From Phoronis ovalis (taxonomy: Eukaryota > Phoronida > Phoronidae): DNA of 11,108 nt. The stretch covers positions 1 through 11,108 of the forward strand of contig JAOXYB010056334.1 in NCBI GenBank assembly GCA_028565635.1, in the 5' to 3' direction. Made by a program: the position numbers and the translations under genes. Numbering within the stretch: position 1 is the stretch's first letter; the number at the start of each line of letters is the position of its first letter. Below are positions 8,101 to 11,108 of this stretch, piece after piece. The notes beneath the pieces were generated by a model. That model ran no database searches and was not told the origin of the DNA. It worked only from the letters and a program-made list of their open reading frames with translations.

Positions 8101-8640
8101 GGAATTCAAGGCCGTATTGTTTCTTGCAATATTCTTTCAGTCTAGGATATACCGATTCCATAAGTAGGTTTCTTTCTTCGTTTGTATCTAAAAATAGTAA
8201 ATTGTTCTTGTTCACTTAATAATTATATTTTTTTATTAGAATATACTTCAATACAATATGAAAATAACTGAGTGTACAATAATTTTAAAATAAAACCTAC
8301 AAAACATTTCATTGTCTCTGTTTGTAATCAGCTAATTATAAAAGCTTACAGAACCCATGCTAGAATTCTGAAACTTGCAATTAAACAAAAAAAAAACATT
8401 ATATTTCTATTGCATTATATTTTACTGATCATATCAACCAAAATATTTGAAATTATAACAAAATCAGCAAATTTAATTTGAAAATATGATTTTTGCTGAT
8501 AAAATCAATTAAATGGAGATGGTACATTTAAATTTACCAGTGAATGTTGAACTTATGAAGATCCTGATAATTTTTGAGTTGATTGGTGGAAGTTGTGCAA
8601 TTCTTCCAGACATCACCAATCTATATTGTGTCTCATCCAT
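1357..8640 (-). CDS. NACHT and WD repeat domain-containing protein (NWD1/NWD2 family STAND NTPase), 8 coding exons
   Basis: Joined exons (minus strand): 8640-8538, 8187-8099, 7864-7748, 7521-7318, 7024-6883, 6329-6104, 5807-5477, 5148-1357. All seven introns are GT-AG and every junction keeps the frame, giving about 1667 residues; from memory the human NWD proteins are about 1560-1740. Domains: DUF4062-type N-terminus about residues 25-115 (IRIFISSTFTD at 25-35, DMRWGVRDE at 67-75); helical linker to about 380; NACHT/AAA-like NTPase with Walker A GVSGSGKT at 388-395 and Walker B LVIILDSLDQL at 479-489; winged-helix/arm with GLSEAELDDLL about 640 and YWYHRQF about 699; WD40 propellers about 915-1640 (VIWDLNSGE about 947). 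Such STAND proteins are ATP-driven switches whose WD repeats sense or scaffold; the ligand is unknown. Human NWD1 has been linked to androgen-receptor levels and purine-enzyme assembly. SSTFTD and DMRWGVRD look closer to NWD1 than NWD2, but the paralogue is not certain. No transmembrane segment or signal peptide was seen; probably cytoplasmic. Confidence 0.95.
5149..5476 (-). other. Intron 7 of the NWD-family gene
   Basis: GT at 5476-5475, AG at 5150-5149, 328 bases, phase 0. Nothing beyond ordinary AT-rich intron sequence is seen. Confidence 0.9.
5477..5807 (-). CDS. Coding exon 7 of the NWD-family gene (contains Walker A)
   Basis: The acceptor TAATTTATAG precedes 5807. It encodes residues 295-404: NLVHWARNNGI, a helical stretch with ERCERFHGRQ, then PYVVYGVSGSGKTSVMARV. 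GVSGSGKT (388-395) is a complete P-loop with the Lys and Thr that bind phosphate and Mg. It ends GCCAGTGAG|GTATGT (phase 0). Confidence 0.95.
6104..6329 (-). CDS. Coding exon 6 of the NWD-family gene
   Basis: The acceptor TTTATTAACAG precedes 6329. It encodes the end of Val219 and residues 220-293: TEAEVNHGLINAP, CFIRIIDDL, then an acidic EEAQALLTKLRDEKV segment up to KLQDVN. The composition suggests alpha-helical linker. It ends AAACAG|GTTAGT (phase 2); the split codon makes Arg294. Confidence 0.92.
6330..6882 (-). other. Intron 5 of the NWD-family gene, the longest (553 bases)
   Basis: GT at 6882-6881, AG at 6331-6330, phase 1. It is mostly AT-rich. A GC-richer patch at about 6677-6785 contains a small cryptic ORF, annotated separately. 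Confidence 0.85.
6677..6781 (-). other. Cryptic 34-codon ORF inside intron 5, possible repeat fragment or cryptic exon
   Basis: A minus-strand ATG at 6781-6779 opens a frame containing GPVQCTHTRKSQVDALLETN and ends at TAG 6679-6677. The segment is GC-richer than the surrounding intron and its composition is protein-like. Just downstream on the plus strand lie CCTATCA and TGATAGG as inverted 7-mers (about 6665-6694). It does not fit the flanking exons' reading frame as a cassette exon. It may be a relic of a mobile element, or chance. Confidence 0.2.
6883..7024 (-). CDS. Coding exon 5 of the NWD-family gene
   Basis: The acceptor TTGTTTAG precedes 7024. It encodes residues 172-218: a short basic start (DKKKRK), then LALQEWYEIFNNIQKLLRLA and a segment ending QFFMS. 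The correct frame is not the longest one here; it was identified by the in-frame join on both sides. It ends ATGTCTG|GTTAGC (phase 1), and the split codon makes Val219, giving FFMSVTEAEV. Confidence 0.9.
7318..7521 (-). CDS. Coding exon 4 of the NWD-family gene
   Basis: The acceptor TTTGTTACAG precedes 7521. It encodes residues 104-171: AFLGQRHGYRPFP, then the LLHEWFREDTNSIP and FVLQPI blocks that follow the DUF4062 core in NWD proteins. It ends CGGAG|GTACGT (phase 0). Confidence 0.94.
7573..7619. repeat. Degenerate tetranucleotide repeat (TGGN)n in intron 3
   Basis: About twelve imperfect units of the TGGA/TGGC/CGGA type stand in tandem inside the 226-base intron 7522-7747. It is a simple microsatellite with no visible link to splicing signals. 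Confidence 0.75.
7748..7864 (-). CDS. Coding exon 3 of the NWD-family gene
   Basis: The acceptor TTTCTTGTAG precedes 7864. It encodes residues 65-103: VVDMRWGVRDE, then an acidic DDH segment, CFQEIQNCQ and ending GPNFV. These are the most conserved blocks of the DUF4062 region in NWD proteins. The donor is TTTTGTA|GTAAGC (phase 0). Confidence 0.93.
8046..8107. repeat. 31-bp tandem duplication spanning the exon 2 donor site
   Basis: Units 8046-8076 and 8077-8107 match at all but two positions. One difference is at the outer edge (8076/8107). The other is 8068 (T) against 8099 (C), which is the last exon base (-1) of the 5' splice site read on the minus strand. The real donor reads CCAG|GTATTT and the intronic copy CCAA|GTATTT. 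Confidence 0.9.
8099..8187 (-). CDS. Coding exon 2 of the NWD-family gene
   Basis: The acceptor CTATTTTTAG precedes 8187. The first two bases complete Asp35, giving FTD|TNEERNLL, the ERN(A/L)L core of DUF4062-type domains. It continues through SVYPRLKEYC to GLEFQ at residue 64 and ends CCAG|GTATTT (phase 0). The donor sits inside a 31-bp tandem duplication annotated separately. Confidence 0.93.
8188..8537 (-). other. Intron 1 of the coding region (350 bases)
   Basis: GT at 8537-8536, AG at 8189-8188, phase 1. It is AT-rich. The plus-strand open frame at 8272-8481 is low-complexity and not supported. Confidence 0.85.
8538..8640 (-). CDS. Coding exon 1 of the NWD-family gene
   Basis: It encodes residues 1-34 plus the first base of Asp35. 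The ATG at 8640-8638 has A at -3 and G at +4, a good start context. The start sits about 25 residues before the IRIFISSTFTD motif, as expected for the family. The frame stays open upstream to the acceptor at 8686-8685, but no upstream ATG is in frame, and joining either candidate upstream exon brings in a stop codon. A second in-frame ATG at 8613-8611 is possible. The exon ends ACTG|GTAAAT (phase 1). Confidence 0.85.
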
Positions 8641-8684
8641 ACTGCTAGTAAAAAGGCAACACCTAAACCCACAGTAGTTCCCCT
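8641..8684 (-). other. 5'UTR part of the first coding exon
   Basis: The acceptor TTTTATTTCAG (AG at 8686-8685) marks the start of this exon, so at least one upstream untranslated exon is expected. The 44 bases before the ATG are open in frame but contain no ATG. Confidence 0.55.
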
Positions 8685-9565
8685 CTGAAATAAAATTTTA
8701 ATTCATTAATTGTACACAAAAAAAATCATGGTCCACAGTTTCATTTTATAGACCTGTTTGTAAAAAAAATACATATTCATGAAACAATAAAAAGTGGTAA
8801 AATAAAATACGACTCTCCATTTCTACATAGTCAATATACTTACAACCTTAACTTGATGGCAGAAAAACACACAATTGTTCAGTAGCATCTAACTGTGAAT
8901 TCTTTGTAAATGTACACAATTTCTTTTGATTAAAAAAATCCTATAAACCTAATCCTTCCAGACAAAAGGGAAAATTAATCCAGAATCTGGCTCTTTTTTA
9001 TGATAGATTATTAATAAAATTTACCTTAAGTCAGTCTTGAAAGTCAACTTGTAGCATATTTCAAGGTCATATCACAAAATCTGTTCAATTTACAAATTCA
9101 CATCCATTCCTTAAAAATTCTTACTACGCAGCAGCCATTTTCAGAAACTATAAAAGCTCCAGCCTCCATTTATTACGTTTATCATATGACAAACACTGAT
9201 TGCTACTGTTGTGCAACACACCTGAAATTATAAGGAAAGCTATATTTTGCAAAAAGAATGTAAAAATAACAAGGTTACAAAATTTGACCCTCTGTTATCT
9301 AATGATAATATATAATTATAACTTGATTGACCCGTCCTATCAGCATAATAGCTTTTAGGTCACTCAATAATTTGTTAGTTGAGAGAAATTACAGCATAAA
9401 AAGTGGATGATTATATAGCTGATGGATGGTTGCGGTACCTTGGTTTTCAACTGGGGCGCCAAAACTAGTTGTATTATTGCTACATACCATATAATTTATT
9501 ACATTAAGTATTCATTACTGTCAACATACAATTTTATATCTGTTTGATATTTTTAACATCTTGGT
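8685..9565. other. AT-rich upstream region of the NWD-family gene; candidate 5'UTR exons
   Basis: No coding frame is supported. On the minus strand a strong donor GTAAGTAT (8843-8836) could end an untranslated exon at 8844. A second candidate exon runs 9221-9125, between the acceptor ATAATTTCAG and the donor GTAAGA. Joining either to 8684 gives an in-frame stop, so neither extends the protein. A plus-strand TATAAAAG lies at 9149-9156; no transcript start can be assigned to it. Confidence 0.3.
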
Positions 9566-9579
9566 GGGGGGGGGGGGGG
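9566..9579 (+). repeat. G14 homopolymer
   Basis: Fourteen consecutive G in an otherwise AT-rich stretch. The exact length is likely to be variable or miscalled. Confidence 0.95.
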
Positions 9580-10009
9580 TTAATGTATATAAACAAGGAT
9601 TATATTACAAGTATCTGGAGTATATAATTATTTATATTATATACTGCAGTTAGTGTGTACAGTGACCATATCAGACACACAGTGGGAGCTATAGGTATCA
9701 TCATTATAACACTTCAGCTATTAAACACGCATATCAGGGCCCTGCAATTTCTTACATTAAGTCATATACTATAGCTGAAACATATATATAACATATAACT
9801 AAAATACAGTGGACATGCAGATTTAACATTTGTCACTTCTTGAAAAGTGATTGTGCAGCCACAGGGTACAAGTCACATGACACAGCTAACTATTATTATT
9901 ACATATTGTACCTCTACAGTCATGTGTAAAAAAATTCAACCTAAAAGTGTTGCCGCTTCTTTGTCTCTCATAGTCCTTCTTAGGTTTGTCACAAGAAGCT
10001 TGCTTAATA
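9580..10009. other. AT-rich intergenic stretch with small inverted repeats
   Basis: Apart from the hairpin at 9619-9645 and a loose inverted pair TTCAGCTAT (9713-9721) / ATAGCTGAA (9771-9779), nothing is supported. Overlapping 60-80 codon frames on both strands at 9847-10131 lack convincing exon borders. Two good plus-strand acceptor-like sites (AG at about 9971 and 9983) could belong to an untranslated exon of the plus-strand gene at 10261. Confidence 0.4.
9619..9645. repeat. Perfect 10-bp inverted repeat, 7-base loop
   Basis: AGTATATAAT at 9619-9628 and ATTATATACT at 9636-9645 are exact reverse complements. The arms are AT-only apart from one GC pair, so the hairpin would be weak. Confidence 0.85.
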
Positions 10010-10110
10010 CTCCTCAAGGTGACTTTTAGCGGTTTTAGCAATAAGGCGTGCAAGATGGAAATTTCGTGTTGGTCTATATGGATTTGTGTGCTAAAAGTCA
10101 CTTTGAAGAG
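10010..10110. repeat. 101-bp inverted-repeat element with 21-bp arms
   Basis: The left arm 10010-10030 (CTCCTCAAGG then TGACTTTTAGC) pairs with the right arm 10090-10110 (GCTAAAAGTCA then CTTTGAAGAG). As plus-strand RNA there are 19 Watson-Crick pairs, one G-U and one mismatch, around a 59-base loop. A related copy of the arm, GCTAAAAGTACCTTTG, lies at 10224-10239 (14 of 16 identical). No clear target-site duplication is visible. It could be a small non-autonomous transposon (MITE) or a transcribed hairpin. Confidence 0.6.
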
Positions 10111-10128
10111 CAATATATATATATATTG
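10111..10128. repeat. 18-bp perfect AT palindrome
   Basis: CAATATATATATATATTG is its own reverse complement and abuts the right arm of the preceding inverted repeat. It is an AT-dinucleotide tract with symmetrical ends. Confidence 0.85.
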
Positions 10129-10260
10129 CAACCAATTGAAATTAAATATAATCAGTCAAAGTGACAGATATATAAGGCCCCGAGAAAATTTGACAAAATA
10201 GGTGCCATTTCCTGCATTCTGAGGCTAAAAGTACCTTTGGTAATTAATTTTTGTTTCAAG

Positions 10261-10386
10261 TACGTGGAAAATTAAGGGCATTATGCGTGAGAGCGTGATG
10301 CAAATGCATGACGCCAGACGCGGGAGCCTAATTGACAGGTCAGAAGCTAATAGACAACAATTTTGGTTTGAATTTTTTGACACACG
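10261..10386 (+). CDS. Probable coding exon of an unrecognised plus-strand gene
   Basis: The acceptor (TTTTTGTTTCAAG, AG at 10259-10260) and the donor ACACG|GTGAGTG (GT at 10387-10388) bound a 126-base segment that is clearly GC-richer than its flanks. In one frame it is open throughout: T completes a codon, then 41 codons beginning TWKIKGIMRESVMQ and containing RRGSLIDRSEANRQQFW and FEFFDT, then CG as the first two bases of an Arg codon (phase 2). It could be internal, or the first coding exon with ATG at 10283-10285. I do not recognise the family and find no supported next or previous coding exon inside the window. It would run head to head with the NWD-family gene. Confidence 0.5.
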
Positions 10387-11108
10387 GTGAGTGTTTGGTT
10401 TTAACACCATCTGGGTCACAACTGGTTGTATTTGTCCCAGGTTATAATAATTACTAATTAAAACTTATTACTGTAAATGGTAACCAAGAGGCCCGCCATT
10501 GGCATTGAAATACCTGGCCAGGGCGGATTCGGTTATCTCGAATATTTTACATTTAAACGGATTTTGTAATAGCTTTACAACATGATCTCACCCTTACTAT
10601 ATTAAAGCATGTCATGAACGCCAAAATTCAAGTACATAAACGCTAAAGCCACGCTAAAAGAAGCATTTCGTTATGTGAGCTTGCACTTTCATCAACTGCA
10701 TGGCAACACTTGCACTGACGCCTAGTGGTAAAAAAATACGTTTCTTATTACTTTATCGCCATCTGTCGGGAAAGAAATTAGATTTCGGATTTCCAAACAG
10801 GTGTCTTATTCCGTGTGTCTGTGGTTGCATCTAAACGATTATAAGTTTGCTGTGAACCTGATAATATATAATCAGTTAATGGATTACTACAGTGGACTTT
10901 CTGAGTCCTCTACAAATTTTGAATATGTAACTGCAACTAATTATATATGACGTTGCGTCAGATACTCGCGCACCACTGAAAAATTCCCATGTTCAATTTA
11001 ATTTTCCTCGAATCGCGATCTGGTTAATAAATAAATTACAAAGTGTTATATATCAAAATAACGGGTTATAAATTGTCTTTGCGATAATATATATATTAGA
11101 AATCAAAA
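10387..11108. other. Non-coding stretch, probably intron of the plus-strand gene
   Basis: After the donor at 10387 no good acceptor leads into a long open frame. A 29-codon frame from ATG 10478, running over the GC-richer patch at 10490-10560, ends in TAA and is not supported as an exon. Short AT-rich and CpG-containing patches alternate (for example around 10680-10790 and 10948-10995). Confidence 0.35.
10948..10960. promoter_or_regulatory. bZIP/CRE-like inverted repeat TGACGTTGCGTCA
   Basis: Two perfect inverted TGACG half-sites are separated by three bases. TGACG is the half-site of CREB/ATF-type bZIP factors, though the usual spacing is zero (TGACGTCA). Regulatory use is inferred only. 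Confidence 0.25.

Noticed and set aside
8272-8481. Plus-strand 69-codon frame in intron 1
   Set aside because: Low-complexity Lys/Ile-rich translation of AT-rich intron, antisense to the gene, with no start context or splice support.
9149-9156. TATAAAAG as a plus-strand TATA box
   Set aside because: No plus-strand first exon can be tied to it, and TATA-like octamers are common in AT-rich DNA; it is mentioned only as context.
9713-9779. Inverted pair TTCAGCTAT / ATAGCTGAA
   Set aside because: Nine-base arms 49 bases apart are expected by chance in a window of this size and composition.
9886-10131. Minus-strand 81-codon frame with a protein-like middle (QASCDKPKKDYERQRSG)
   Set aside because: No pyrimidine-rich acceptor at its start and only a weak donor at its end; it overlaps the inverted-repeat element and has overlapping open frames on the other strand.
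10298-10305. Perfect POU octamer ATGCAAAT
   Set aside because: It falls inside the predicted coding exon at 10261-10386, so its occurrence is better explained by the codons there.
10225-10419. Minus-strand 64-codon frame opposite the predicted plus-strand exon
   Set aside because: The plus-strand reading has proper splice borders and a more protein-like sequence, so this is its antisense shadow.
10761-10771. CTCF-like match around CGCCATCTGTCGG (reverse strand)
   Set aside because: Several core consensus positions differ and no second supporting signal is present.

Overview
The window is animal (metazoan) genomic DNA, AT-rich, with spliceosomal introns of 226-553 bp bounded by GT...AG, simple-sequence tracts and no bacterial-style gene packing. 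The domain architecture and the intron style suggest a marine or other invertebrate, but the sequence does not fix the phylum.

The centre (about 1357-8640, minus strand) is one gene that can be rebuilt exon by exon. Eight coding exons join in frame through seven GT-AG introns and give a protein of about 1667 residues. It is a STAND-class NTPase of the NWD family (NACHT and WD repeat domain-containing protein 1/2-like): an N-terminal DUF4062-type domain, a helical linker, a NACHT/AAA-like NTPase with a clear Walker A (GVSGSGKT) and Walker B (LVIILDSLDQL), a winged-helix/helical arm, and a long C-terminal WD40 region. The DUF4062, linker and P-loop parts are spread over seven small exons. Everything after the P-loop lies in one 3.8-kb exon.

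The two flanks each hold a short, unlisted, exon-like segment on the plus strand. At 283-365 there is a good acceptor followed by a short charged reading frame, a stop, and poly(A) signals: it looks like the last coding exon of a gene running into the NWD gene tail to tail. At 10261-10386 there is a GC-richer open segment between a good acceptor and a near-consensus donor, which looks like an internal or first coding exon of another plus-strand gene lying head to head with the NWD gene. I recognise neither protein.

The rest is AT-rich intergenic or intronic sequence. It holds a cluster of AGGTCA half-sites (113-189), a 31-bp tandem duplication of a 5' splice site (8046-8107), a degenerate tetranucleotide repeat in intron 3, a G14 run, several hairpins and a cryptic small ORF in intron 5. 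No rRNA, tRNA, CRISPR array or intact transposon was seen.
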